From NCBI RefSeq assembly GCF_030269325.1, contig NZ_BSTD01000008.1, forward strand, positions 186,001 to 250,000: a DNA stretch of 64,000 nt, given 5' to 3'. The position numbers and the translations under genes are program-made. The DNA is from Amycolatopsis sp. NBRC 101858. GTDB taxonomy: Bacteria > Actinomycetota > Actinomycetes > Mycobacteriales > Pseudonocardiaceae. Every line of letters begins with the position of its first letter. The stretch's first letter is position 1. The notes under the pieces were generated by a model. It was not told where the DNA came from and ran no database searches. It saw only the letters and a program-made list of their open reading frames with translations. Shown piece after piece: positions 16,771-25,429 of this stretch.

Positions 16771-18369
16771 GTGAGCAAGCCCAGCAAACCCGTCGTCCTC
16801 ATCGCGGAGAAGCTCGCCCCCTCCGTGCTGAGTGTGTTCGGTGACGAGGTGGAGGTCCGGCACGTCGACGGCACGGACCGCTCCGCGCTGCTCGAGGCGG
16901 TGAAGAGCGCCGACGCGCTGCTGGTGCGCTCCGCCACCCAGGTCGACGCCGAGGTCCTCGGCGCCACGACGCAGCTCAAGGTCGTCGCCCGCGCCGGCGT
17001 CGGGCTGGACAACGTCGAGGTACCCGCCGCCACCGAGCGCGGCGTCCTGGTCGTCAACGCGCCGACGTCCAACATCGTCTCCGCCGCCGAGCACGCCGTC
17101 GCCCTGCTGCTGTCGGTCGCGCGGCGGGTCCCGGCCGCCAGCCAGAGCCTGCGCGGCGGCGAGTGGAAGCGCAGCTCGTTCTCGGGTGTGGAGCTGCAGG
17201 GCAAGACCGTCGGCGTGGTCGGCCTCGGCAAGATCGGCCAGCTGTTCGCCCAGCGCCTCGCCGCGTTCGACACGCACATCATCGCCTACGACCCCTACGT
17301 CTCGGCCGCGCGCGCGGGCCAGCTCGGCATCGAGCTCGTCACCCTCGACGAGCTCCTGTCGCGGGCCGACGCCATCTCCATCCACCTGCCGAAGACGCCC
17401 GAGACCAAGGGCCTCATCGACGCCGGGGCGCTGAAGAAGACCAAGCCGGGCGTCATCATCGTGAACGCGGCCCGCGGCGGGCTGATCGTCGAGGAGGACC
17501 TGGCCGACGCGCTGCGCTCGGGTCACGTCGGCGGCGCCGGCATCGACGTCTTCGTCACCGAGCCGACCACGTCCAGCCCGCTGTTCGAGCTGGACAACGT
17601 CGTCGTGACGCCGCACCTGGGCGCGTCGACGGCCGAGGCGCAGGACCGCGCGGGCACCGACGTCGCGAAGTCCGTGCTGCTGGCGCTGCGCGGCGACTTC
17701 GTGCCGGACGCGGTGAACGTCTCCGGCGGCGGCGCGGTGGGAGAGCACGTCCGCCCGTACCTGTCGCTGACGCAGAAGCTCGGCCAGCTGCTCACCGCCC
17801 TGAACCCGACGGCGCCGAACTCGGTGACCGTGCAGGTCAAGGGCGAGATCTCCAGCGAGGACACCGGCGTGCTGCAGCTCGCCGCGCTGCGCGGGGTGTT
17901 CACCGGCGTGGTCGAGGACCAGGTCACGTTCGTCAACGCGCCGCAGCTGGCGGAGAAGCTGGGCGTGCAGGTCGAGCTGGTGACCGAGTCGGAGAGCCCG
18001 AAGTTCCGCAGCCTGGTCACGGTGCGCGCGGTGCACGCCGACGGCGCGGTGCTGACCGTGTCCGGTTCGGTCACCGGCAAGGACGAGGTCGAGAAGCTGG
18101 TCGAGGTCAACGGCCGTGGCTTCGACCTGCGTGCCGAGGGCACGGTCCTGCTGGTCGAGTACGGCGACCGCCCGGGCGTGATGGGCCGCGTCGGGACGCT
18201 GCTCGGCGAGGCCGGCATCAACATCGAGGCCGCCCAGATCAGCCAGACGACCGACGGCTCCGACGCCGTGATGCTCCTGCGCGTCGACCGCCACATCGAC
18301 GCGCACCTGCTGGAGCCGATCGGCGCTTCGGTCGGGGCGCACACGATCCGCGCCGTCGACTTCAACTGA
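16771..18369 (+). CDS. serA: D-3-phosphoglycerate dehydrogenase
   Basis: A 532-residue enzyme oxidising 3-phosphoglycerate, the first step of serine synthesis. It is the long type I form with three parts: the split substrate/nucleotide domain with 'VVGLGKIGQLFAQRL' and 'IIVNAARGGLIVEEDL', the catalytic His in 'VVTPHLGASTAEAQDRAG', an intervening ASB domain, and a C-terminal ACT domain ('LLVEYGDRPGVMGRVG', 'INIEAAQISQT') that binds serine. The GTG at 16771 follows GGGAG. A strong terminator follows the stop. Confidence 0.97.
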   Translation: MSKPSKPVVLIAEKLAPSVLSVFGDEVEVRHVDGTDRSALLEAVKSADALLVRSATQVDAEVLGATTQLKVVARAGVGLDNVEVPAATERGVLVVNAPTSNIVSAAEHAVALLLSVARRVPAASQSLRGGEWKRSSFSGVELQGKTVGVVGLGKIGQLFAQRLAAFDTHIIAYDPYVSAARAGQLGIELVTLDELLSRADAISIHLPKTPETKGLIDAGALKKTKPGVIIVNAARGGLIVEEDLADALRSGHVGGAGIDVFVTEPTTSSPLFELDNVVVTPHLGASTAEAQDRAGTDVAKSVLLALRGDFVPDAVNVSGGGAVGEHVRPYLSLTQKLGQLLTALNPTAPNSVTVQVKGEISSEDTGVLQLAALRGVFTGVVEDQVTFVNAPQLAEKLGVQVELVTESESPKFRSLVTVRAVHADGAVLTVSGSVTGKDEVEKLVEVNGRGFDLRAEGTVLLVEYGDRPGVMGRVGTLLGEAGINIEAAQISQTTDGSDAVMLLRVDRHIDAHLLEPIGASVGAHTIRAVDFN

Positions 18370-18383
18370 GGTAACCGCTTTTC

Positions 18384-18418
18384 GAAGGCCCTCGCACCGG
18401 CCCGGTGCGAGGGCCTTC
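18384..18418 (+). terminator. terminator after serA
   Basis: A perfect stem of 16-17 bp (GAAGGCCCTCGCACCG with its complement) with a tiny loop, 15 bases after the serA stop. Confidence 0.85.
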
Positions 18419-18423
18419 AGGCG

Positions 18424-18651
18424 TTTCCGGGGCCCCGGTTCGCGGTCAGCCACTCGGCGTCGTTCCAGCTCACCGGTGAAGGCGATCGCGAGCGCGGCAG
18501 CAAGGCGGTGTGCATGTCGCGATCGGAGGTCCACGCGCGCGCTCAGCCGGGTGACCTGGTAGCCGTGGTCCACCAGCCATTCCGTCGTCTCGGTCAGGAG
18601 CCGCGACCGTCGGAACAGCGCCACCGGACCGCCGTGCGTATCGGCAATCAC
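18424..18651 (-). pseudogene. frameshifted remnant, possibly barstar-like
   Basis: On the minus strand a GTG at 18651 opens a protein-like stretch 'IADTHGGPVALFRRSRLLT' and 'EWLVDHGYQVTRL'. At a CG-run near 18531-18541 the sense appears to move to another frame, giving 'WTSDRDMHTAL', and then shifts again towards 'SWNDAEWLTANRGPG'. The order (N-terminal strand, 'GYQVTRL', Trp, 'DMH.AL') resembles barstar-family proteins, but the diagnostic 'P.YYG.N.DAL' segment is missing. I see no intact gene between serA and the subtilase. A non-barstar origin is quite possible. Confidence 0.3.
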
Positions 18652-18826
18652 ATTCGGATAACGGAGTCCTTTGCCTACGTAAGTAGGTGTTTTGGGGCAT
18701 TAAGTTCTCCCCGCGAGGTTGAACCACGCGCCGTCGAGGGCACGGCGCGGTCGCCGTGCTTCACCGTCGGGGGTGCTAGGAGCGGCAGGCAGGTTCGGGT
18801 CCAGACCTCGAGTAAGGGGCCGACTC

Positions 18827-21800
18827 ATGAGCAGATCCCGCTTACCCGCTCGCGTCACGACGGCGGTCTTCGCCGTCGTGCTGGCGGCCGCGTTGGGAGG
18901 AGGGCCGGTCGCGAGCGCCGCCACTGTGTCTACTCAAGATGTACCCCTCGCCGACGGGGTGGCGCCCGCGAAGATCGACGGCGCGAAGCTGCAGGGCAAG
19001 GTCACGCCGCGCCTGGCCGCCGCACAGGGCCGAGTCACCGCGTTCGTCGAGCTGGCCAAGAAGCCCGCCGTCGACGCGTTCACCGCCGCGCAGCCGCAGG
19101 GCAAGGACCAGGCCAAGCGGGCCGCCAAAGCCGCCAAGGCCGACACCTCCGCCGCCGTGGACTCGGTCCTCGGCCAGCTGCGCTCGGCCGACGCCAAGCC
19201 GCAGGTCGTCACCCAGACCGCCAACGCCGTCCCCGGCGTGGTCGTCACGGCCGACGCCGCGAAGCTGCGCGAAGTCGCGAAGCGCGCGGACGTCGTTTCG
19301 GTGCGCACGGTCGTGCCGAAGACCCGCACCAACGCCAGCGCCGAGCAGCTGACCAACACGCTCGCCGCGTGGCAGCAGACCGGCAAGTTCGGCGACAACG
19401 TCCGCGTCGGCGTGATCGACGACGGCATCGACTACACCCACGCCGACTTCGGCGGCCCCGGCACGAAGGCCGCGTACAACGGCGTCGACCGCAGCAAGCC
19501 GACCCCGCTCTTCCCGAGCGCCAAGGTCGTCGGCGGCACCGACCTCGTCGGGGACGACTACGACGCCGCGACGCCGGGCAAGACCACCCCGGCCCCGGAC
19601 CCGAACCCCCTCGCCTGCGGTGAGCACGGCACGCACGTGGCCGGCACCATCGGCGGCTTCGGCGTCACCGCCGACGGCAAGACCTTCAAGGGCGACTACA
19701 AGAAGCTCGACGCCAAGAAGGTCGACGCGATGCAGATCGGCCCGGGCACGGCGCCGAAGTCGCTCCTCTACGCCATCAAGGTGTTCGGCTGCGCGGGCTC
19801 GACGAACGTCACCTCGCAGGCGCTCGACTGGGCGCTCGACCCGGACGGCGACGGCGACTTCACCGACCACCTCGACATCGTCAACCTGTCCCTGGGCTCC
19901 GACTTCGGCGCGCCGGACGACCCGGACTCGCTGTTCGTGCGCAAGCTCGCCGCGAACAACGTCCTGCCGGTGATCTCCGCGGGCAACGGCGGCGACATCA
20001 ACGACATCGCCGGCTCGCCGGGCAACACCCCGGAGGCGCTCACCGTGGCCAGCACGCGTGACGCGGGCATCCTGCGCGACGCCGCCGAGGCCACCGCGCC
20101 GACCGCCGCGAAGGGAACGAAGACCGGGCAGTACAGCCAGAACTACACCGGCTACGACACGCTGAACCTGACCGCGCCGGTCGTCGCGTTGTCCGCGGCG
20201 AACAACGCGGGCTGCGCGCCGTACTCCGCCGCGGACAAGGCGAAGGCCGCCGGCAAGTTCGTCTGGCTGGAGTGGGACGACAACGACTCGACCCGCGCCT
20301 GCGGTTCGGCGGTCCGGGCGAACAACGCCCAGGCGGCCGGGGCGAAGGGCGCGCTGCTGTCGTCCACTTTGGAGCACTTCAGCGCGGGCATCGCGGGCAA
20401 CGCCGCGATCCCGATGTTCCAGTTCACCGGCTCCGCGACGAAGACGCTGCGTGCGTCGCTGACCGCGGGCACGCTGCAGATCCGGCTCTACGGCGCCGGG
20501 CGCGCCTCGGTCCAGACCTACGACAAGACCATCGTGGACACCCCGAGCTCGTTCACCTCGCGCGGCACCCGCGGCCCGGCGCTCAAGCCGGACGTCGCCG
20601 CACCGGGTGACACGATCACCTCGGCGTTCCGCGGCAGCGGCAACGGCCGGACGGTCCTGAGCGGCACGTCGATGGCCGCCCCGCACACCGCGGGCATCAC
20701 CGCGCTGGTCCGCCAGTCCCACCCGGACTGGTCGGTCGAGGAGGTCAAGGCCTCGGTCATCGACACCGCCGGCCACGACGTCGGCGACGGCGCCGGCCAC
20801 ACCTACGCGCCGCAGCGCGTCGGCAGCGGCCGGATCGACGCCAAGGCGGCGCTGGACAACCAGGTGCTCGCCTACGTCCAGGACGACCCGGGCGCGGTCA
20901 GCGTCAGCTTCGGCACGGTCGAGGCCGCCGGGCCGGTGACGCTGTCGAAGACGATCAAGCTGGTCAACAAGGGCGTCACGCCCGCCGAGTACACCGTGGT
21001 CTACCAGGCGGTCAACGCGCTGCCGGGTGTCGAGTACACAGTGGACACGCCGACGGTGAAGCTCTCGCCGCGCGGCACCGCCAAGGTGAAGGTGACGCTG
21101 AAGATCGCCGACCCGAAGGCCCTGCGCAAGGTCATGGACCCGACCATGCAGGCCACCCAGGCCGGCCTGGCGCGGCAGTTCGTCGCCGACGCCTCCGGGC
21201 GTGTCGCCTTCACCCCGAAGAGCGGGGCCAAGGTGCCGCTGCGGGTTTCGGTCTACGCGGCGCCGAAGCCGGTGTCGACGATTTCGACGCCGCAGTCGGT
21301 GAAGTTCGCCCCGGACGCCACCCAGGCCGTGCTGAACCTCAGCGGCAAGGGTGTCGACCAGGGCTCCGGCGCGCAGCGGTACCGCTCGCTGATCAGCGTG
21401 CTCGAGCTGCAGGCGGAGTCCCCGCAGCTGCCCGAGTGCGACGCGGACGTGGTCACCGACTGCACGGTGAACAAGACCGCGAAGGGCGGCGACCTGCGCT
21501 ACATCGGGGCGGCTTCCACCGCGCCGCTGGCGAAGGAACAGGGTGAGCCGGAGAACGCGATCCTCGCCTTCGGCCTGTCCACGTGGGGCGACTGGGCGAA
21601 CATCGGCAGCAACACCTCGCCGTTCGTCGACATCGACACCACCGGCGACGGGACGCCGGACTTCGAGACCTACGTGACCAAGGCGACGTCCACCGACGTC
21701 CTGCTGGCCGTCACGGTCGCGCTGACCCCGGGCTTCCCGCAGGTCGACGTCCAGGCCGTCAACGGCCAGCTCGGCGACGTGGACACGAACGTGTTCGACA

Positions 21801-22207
21801 CCAACGTGATCACGCTGCCGGTCTCGCTGGCCGCGCTGGGCATCGACGCGAACGCCGACAGCCACCGCATCAGCTACACGGTCGGGGTGAGCGGTTTCTA
21901 CGTCGCGCCGGGCACGACGAACGGGCTGATCGACTACGTCGGCACGCCGCTGTCGTTCGACGCGCTCGCGCCGGGCTACTCGGTGCAGGGCGGCGGCGAC
22001 GCCGCGCTGGGCTACGTCGCGAAGCCGGGAACGGCGCTGGTCGTGAACCGGAACGCGGCCTCGGCCGCGGCGGACGGCGCTCTCGGTTTGTTCGCCATCG
22101 AGCACCACAACGCCGCGGGGAACCGGGCGAACGTGGTCAAGGTGGACGCCGCCCAGGGTGCCCGGCCGGGCACCGACCGTCAGCCGATCGGGGCTGGTCA
22201 CCGCTAG
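18827..22207 (+). CDS. secreted S8 (subtilisin) serine protease
   Basis: A 1,126-residue secreted protease. A signal peptide (about 1-31, ending ASA) is followed by an I9-like propeptide with 'RVTAFVELAKKP' and 'ADVVSVRTVVPK'. The catalytic triad is visible: Asp198 in 'GVIDDGIDYTHADF', His270 in 'GEHGTHVAGTIGG' and Ser615 in 'SGTSMAAPHTAG'. A PA domain is inserted between His and Ser (about 440-560). A long C-terminal region of Ig-like beta domains covers about 680-1,126. ATG 18827 is preferred as it gives a proper signal peptide. A surface or secreted nutrient-scavenging or maturation protease is likely. Confidence 0.92.
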   Translation: MSRSRLPARVTTAVFAVVLAAALGGGPVASAATVSTQDVPLADGVAPAKIDGAKLQGKVTPRLAAAQGRVTAFVELAKKPAVDAFTAAQPQGKDQAKRAAKAAKADTSAAVDSVLGQLRSADAKPQVVTQTANAVPGVVVTADAAKLREVAKRADVVSVRTVVPKTRTNASAEQLTNTLAAWQQTGKFGDNVRVGVIDDGIDYTHADFGGPGTKAAYNGVDRSKPTPLFPSAKVVGGTDLVGDDYDAATPGKTTPAPDPNPLACGEHGTHVAGTIGGFGVTADGKTFKGDYKKLDAKKVDAMQIGPGTAPKSLLYAIKVFGCAGSTNVTSQALDWALDPDGDGDFTDHLDIVNLSLGSDFGAPDDPDSLFVRKLAANNVLPVISAGNGGDINDIAGSPGNTPEALTVASTRDAGILRDAAEATAPTAAKGTKTGQYSQNYTGYDTLNLTAPVVALSAANNAGCAPYSAADKAKAAGKFVWLEWDDNDSTRACGSAVRANNAQAAGAKGALLSSTLEHFSAGIAGNAAIPMFQFTGSATKTLRASLTAGTLQIRLYGAGRASVQTYDKTIVDTPSSFTSRGTRGPALKPDVAAPGDTITSAFRGSGNGRTVLSGTSMAAPHTAGITALVRQSHPDWSVEEVKASVIDTAGHDVGDGAGHTYAPQRVGSGRIDAKAALDNQVLAYVQDDPGAVSVSFGTVEAAGPVTLSKTIKLVNKGVTPAEYTVVYQAVNALPGVEYTVDTPTVKLSPRGTAKVKVTLKIADPKALRKVMDPTMQATQAGLARQFVADASGRVAFTPKSGAKVPLRVSVYAAPKPVSTISTPQSVKFAPDATQAVLNLSGKGVDQGSGAQRYRSLISVLELQAESPQLPECDADVVTDCTVNKTAKGGDLRYIGAASTAPLAKEQGEPENAILAFGLSTWGDWANIGSNTSPFVDIDTTGDGTPDFETYVTKATSTDVLLAVTVALTPGFPQVDVQAVNGQLGDVDTNVFDTNVITLPVSLAALGIDANADSHRISYTVGVSGFYVAPGTTNGLIDYVGTPLSFDALAPGYSVQGGGDAALGYVAKPGTALVVNRNAASAAADGALGLFAIEHHNAAGNRANVVKVDAAQGARPGTDRQPIGAGHR

Positions 22208-22436
22208 TCCGGGGCAAGATCGATCCATGCAGGAAGCAGGGGCGTTCCCGGCGGGTTCCCGCCGGGGGCGCCCCGCTCCTGTTAACCCGATCGGGTGTCT
22301 CACCCTGCGGGAGGATGCGGCATAAGGGTGGTGCGGCTACGGCCGTTTGTCTACGGCCGGTAACCTTCCGGCTGCTGGCGTTTTGTTGCGGTGGGCCATC
22401 GGTGCATCCGGTGGCCTCGTCGACGGAGGTGTGTGG

Positions 22437-23477
22437 ATGCGGCTCGCGGTGATCCCAGGAGACGGGATCGGGCCCGAGGTGGTCTCCGAGGCGCTGAAGG
22501 TGCTCGGCGAAGTAGTACCGACGGCGGAGATCACGAACTACGACCTCGGCGCCGCGCGGTGGCACGCGACCGGTGAGCTGCTCCCGGAGTCGGTGCTCGG
22601 CGAACTCCGCCAGCACGACGCGATCCTGCTGGGCGCGGTCGGCGACCCGACGGTGCCGAGCGGCATCCTCGAGCGCGGCCTGCTGCTGCGGCTGCGGTTC
22701 GAAATGGACCACCACGTCAACCTGCGCCCGGCGCGGCTGTACCCGGGCGTCCGGGGGCCGCTGGCCGACGCGGGCGACGTGGACATGGTCGTCGTGCGCG
22801 AAGGGACCGAAGGCCCGTACGCGGGCACGGGTGGCCTGATCCGCAAGGACACCGAGCACGAGATCGCGACGGAGGTCAGCACCAACACGGCGTACGGCGT
22901 CCGCCGCGTGGTCGCGGACGCGTTCGCCCGCGCCGAGGCCCGCCCGCGCAAGCACCTGACGCTGGTGCACAAGACCAACGTGCTGTCGTTCGCCGGCTCG
23001 CTGTGGTCGCGGATCGTCGAAGAGGTCTCGCTGGAGCACCCGGAGGTGACGGTCGCGTACTCCCATGTGGACGCGGCGACCATCCACCTGGTGACCGACC
23101 CGTCCCGGTTCGACGTGATCGTGACGGACAACCTGTTCGGCGACATCCTCACCGACCTCGCGGCGGCGGTGACCGGCGGCATCGGCCTCGCGGCGAGCGG
23201 CAACCTGGACATGACCCGCCGCAACCCGAGCATGTTCGAGCCGGTGCACGGTTCGGCGCCGGACATCGCGGGCCAGGGCCTGGCCGACCCGACGGCCGCG
23301 GTGCTGTCGGTGGCGCTCCTGCTGGACCACCTGGGCCAGAAGGAAGCGGCGCGGCGCATCGAGGCTTCGGTGGCGTTCGACCTGGCCACGCGCGACCAGG
23401 CGTCGCCGGGTGCCACGACGGCGATCGGCGACCGGCTGGCGGCGCTGGTGTCGTCCAACGTGCGCACGGCGGGCTGA
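22437..23477 (+). CDS. leuB: 3-isopropylmalate dehydrogenase
   Basis: A 346-residue NAD-dependent decarboxylating dehydrogenase of Leu synthesis. The start 'MRLAVIPGDGIGPEV' is the family signature. 'RPARLYPGVRGPL', 'VVREGTEGPYAG' and 'DVIVTDNLFGDILTDLAA' carry the substrate Arg, Tyr and the metal-binding Asp residues, and 'FEPVHGSAPDIAGQGLADP' the NAD pocket. The ATG at 22437 has GGAGG seven bases upstream; the frame is open further 5' but not coding. It stands alone, separate from leuCD at 49-51 kb. Confidence 0.96.
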   Translation: MRLAVIPGDGIGPEVVSEALKVLGEVVPTAEITNYDLGAARWHATGELLPESVLGELRQHDAILLGAVGDPTVPSGILERGLLLRLRFEMDHHVNLRPARLYPGVRGPLADAGDVDMVVVREGTEGPYAGTGGLIRKDTEHEIATEVSTNTAYGVRRVVADAFARAEARPRKHLTLVHKTNVLSFAGSLWSRIVEEVSLEHPEVTVAYSHVDAATIHLVTDPSRFDVIVTDNLFGDILTDLAAAVTGGIGLAASGNLDMTRRNPSMFEPVHGSAPDIAGQGLADPTAAVLSVALLLDHLGQKEAARRIEASVAFDLATRDQASPGATTAIGDRLAALVSSNVRTAG

Positions 23478-23492
23478 TTTCGTTTCGGAGGA

Positions 23493-23523
23493 GCCCCGCA
23501 CCGAATCCGGTGCGGGGCTTTTT
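23493..23523 (+). terminator. terminator after leuB
   Basis: GCCCCGCACCG pairs exactly with CGGTGCGGGGC around a 4-base loop and is followed by TTTTT; it begins 16 bases after the leuB stop. Confidence 0.92.
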
Positions 23524-23592
23524 CGTGCCTCGAGGCTTTCCCGGATGGTGGGAGCTTGACCCAGGTTGTGGACTTTCGCCGAAACCCTGTGG

Positions 23593-23598
23593 CATGAT
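23593..23598 (+). promoter_or_regulatory. -10 region of the cimA leader transcript
   Basis: CATGAT lies 7 bases before the leader GTG at 23605, the right distance for transcription to start at or just before that GTG. No good -35 box is seen at the usual spacing; TTGTGG (23566-23571) is 21 bases away and TTGACC (23556) further. A leaderless leader mRNA is inferred. Confidence 0.4.
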
Positions 23599-23604
23599 GC
23601 GACC

Positions 23605-23649
23605 GTGACCAGCTTCGCGATCATTATCATCGAGCGCGCCGGACGATAG
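23605..23649 (+). CDS. cimA leader peptide with four Ile codons in a row
   Basis: A 14-codon ORF, GTG to TAG, encoding MTSFAIIIIERAGR. The four consecutive Ile codons (ATC ATT ATC ATC, 23620-23631) match the product of the pathway that the next gene starts. The last codons form the first strand of a hairpin, and a strong terminator follows. This is the textbook layout of ribosome-mediated attenuation: with little charged tRNA-Ile the ribosome stalls and the downstream terminator does not form. Confidence 0.85.
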   Translation: MTSFAIIIIERAGR

Positions 23650-23672
23650 CTCCACAAGAGCCCCCGGCGCGC
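23634..23672 (+). promoter_or_regulatory. cimA attenuator: leader hairpin
   Basis: GCGCGCCGG (23634-23642), inside the last leader codons, is complementary to CCGGCGCGC (23664-23672). The second strand directly abuts the terminator stem, so ribosome position would decide which fold forms. The layout closely parallels the ilvB attenuator in this window. Folding is inferred from complementarity. Confidence 0.65.
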
Positions 23673-23703
23673 AACCTCTCGCACCCATGCGGGAGGTTTT
23701 TTT
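23673..23703 (+). terminator. cimA attenuator terminator
   Basis: AACCTCTCGCA (23673-23683) pairs with TGCGGGAGGTT (23688-23698) with one wobble around loop CCCA, followed by seven T residues. It lies between the leader peptide and cimA and must be an attenuator. An ATG at 23687 lies inside this hairpin and is therefore not the cimA start. Confidence 0.9.
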
Positions 23704-23731
23704 GTTGCCTCGAAACGATTGGGAGAAGACC

Positions 23732-25336
23732 GTGACCCGCCAGGAGCCCGCCGATACCCCGCTCGGCGATGCCTTCCACCTCTACGACACGACCCTGCGC
23801 GACGGTGCGCAGCGTGAGGGCATCTCCTACTCCGTCCAGGACAAGCTGGCCGTCGCGCGGCTGCTGGACGAGCTGGGCGTCGGGTTCATCGAGGGCGGCT
23901 GGCCGGGGGCGCTGCCCAAGGACACGGAATTCTTCGCCCGCGCCGCGAAAGGCGAGCTGAAGCTCGACCACGCCGCTCTCGTGGCGTTCGGCGCGACCCG
24001 CAAGGCCGGCACCACCGCGGACGCCGATCCGCAGGTCCGGGCGCTGCTCGACAGCGAAGCACCCGTCATCACCCTCGTCGCGAAGTCCGATCTGCGGCAC
24101 ATCGAACGCGCCCTGCGGGTCGACGTCGACGAAGCCTGCGCCATGGTCCGCGACACCGTCGGATTCCTCGTCAAAGAAGGCCGGCGCGTCTTCCTCGACG
24201 CCGAGCACTTCTTCGACGGCTACGCGCATTCGCCCGAGACTTCGCTCAAGGTCCTCGACGCCGCCGCGCACGCCGGCGCCGACGTCCTCGTGCTCTGCGA
24301 CACCAACGGCGGCCAGCTGCCGCTCGGCCTCGCCGAGACCGTGCGGGACATCAAGGACAAGACCGGGTTCCGGCTCGGGATCCACTGTCAGGACGACACT
24401 TCCTGCGCCGTGGCGAACTCCGTCGCCGCGGTGCAGGCCGGCGCGACGCACGTCCAGTGCACCGCCAACGGTTACGGGGAGCGGGCCGGCAACGCCGACC
24501 TCTTCGCCGTGACGGGAAACCTGGTGACCAAGCTCGGGATGGAGGTCCTCCCGACCGGAGGTGCCGCCGAGCTCACCCGGGTCTCCCATGCCCTTGCCGA
24601 AATCGCCAACCTCGCCCCCTACACCCACCAGGCTTACGTAGGGGCGTCGGCTTTCGCCCACAAGGCGGGACTGCACGCGAGCGCGATCAAGGTGGATCCG
24701 TTGTTGTACAACCACATCGATCCGTCTTCCGTCGGCAACGACATGCGGGTACTGGTCACCGAGATGGCCGGCAGGGCCAGCCTCGAGCTCAAGGGACGTG
24801 AGCTCGGGGTCGACCTTGCCGGCCGGCCCGAGGCGCTGACGAGCGCCATCACGAAGGTCAAGCGCCTCGAAGCGGAAGGCTGGTCCTTCGAGGCCGCCGA
24901 CGCTTCCCTGGAACTCCTGCTGCGCCAGGAGGCCGATGTCCCCGTCGAAGCGCCGTTCGACCTCGAGTCCTACCGCGTGGTCCTCGACCACCGCCCGGAC
25001 GGCGAGGTCATGGCCGAGGCGACGGTCAAGGTGCACGTCGGCGGCCAGCGCGTCATCGCCACCGCCGAAGGCATCGGGCCGGTGCACGCGCTCGACGCCG
25101 CGTTGCGGAAGGCGCTCTCCCCACACCTGTCCTGGTTGGACAGTGTGGAGCTCGCCGACTACAAGGTGCGGATCCTGCAGGGCCACCCGGGCACCGACGC
25201 GGTGACGCGCGTGCTGGTCGAAAGCACCGACGGCGAGCGCGAGTGGACCACGGTCGGGGTGCACGGGAACATCGTCGAGGCCAGCTGGCTGGCCCTCTGC
25301 GACGCGCTCGTGCACAAGTCCACGACCGTGGCCTGA
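23732..25336 (+). CDS. cimA: (R)-citramalate synthase
   Basis: A 534-residue enzyme of the isopropylmalate/citramalate synthase family. 'YDTTLRDGAQREGISYSV' is the catalytic start of the HMGL-like barrel, 'FIEGGWPGALPKDTEFF' is the citramalate-synthase signature, and 'GIHCQDDTSCAVANS' and 'NGYGERAGNADL' complete the site. A C-terminal LeuA-type allosteric domain follows (about 400-530). It joins acetyl-CoA and pyruvate to citramalate, a threonine-independent route to 2-ketobutyrate and isoleucine. The GTG at 23732 has GGGAGAAG before it. The Ile-rich leader upstream fits this role and argues against a 2-isopropylmalate synthase. Confidence 0.92.
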   Translation: MTRQEPADTPLGDAFHLYDTTLRDGAQREGISYSVQDKLAVARLLDELGVGFIEGGWPGALPKDTEFFARAAKGELKLDHAALVAFGATRKAGTTADADPQVRALLDSEAPVITLVAKSDLRHIERALRVDVDEACAMVRDTVGFLVKEGRRVFLDAEHFFDGYAHSPETSLKVLDAAAHAGADVLVLCDTNGGQLPLGLAETVRDIKDKTGFRLGIHCQDDTSCAVANSVAAVQAGATHVQCTANGYGERAGNADLFAVTGNLVTKLGMEVLPTGGAAELTRVSHALAEIANLAPYTHQAYVGASAFAHKAGLHASAIKVDPLLYNHIDPSSVGNDMRVLVTEMAGRASLELKGRELGVDLAGRPEALTSAITKVKRLEAEGWSFEAADASLELLLRQEADVPVEAPFDLESYRVVLDHRPDGEVMAEATVKVHVGGQRVIATAEGIGPVHALDAALRKALSPHLSWLDSVELADYKVRILQGHPGTDAVTRVLVESTDGEREWTTVGVHGNIVEASWLALCDALVHKSTTVA

Positions 25337-25429
25337 GTCGCAGTGACATCCGGGCCTTCGGCCCGGGCCGGGGGCTCCGCCACCCGGAACCCCCGAAAGC
25401 CGCGGGCCGGGCGCACGTAGACTGACCGC

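Noticed and set aside
23687..23731. ATG at 23687 as cimA start
   Set aside because: It lies inside the loop and stem of the attenuator terminator; GTG 23732 has a good ribosome site and the normal N-terminus.
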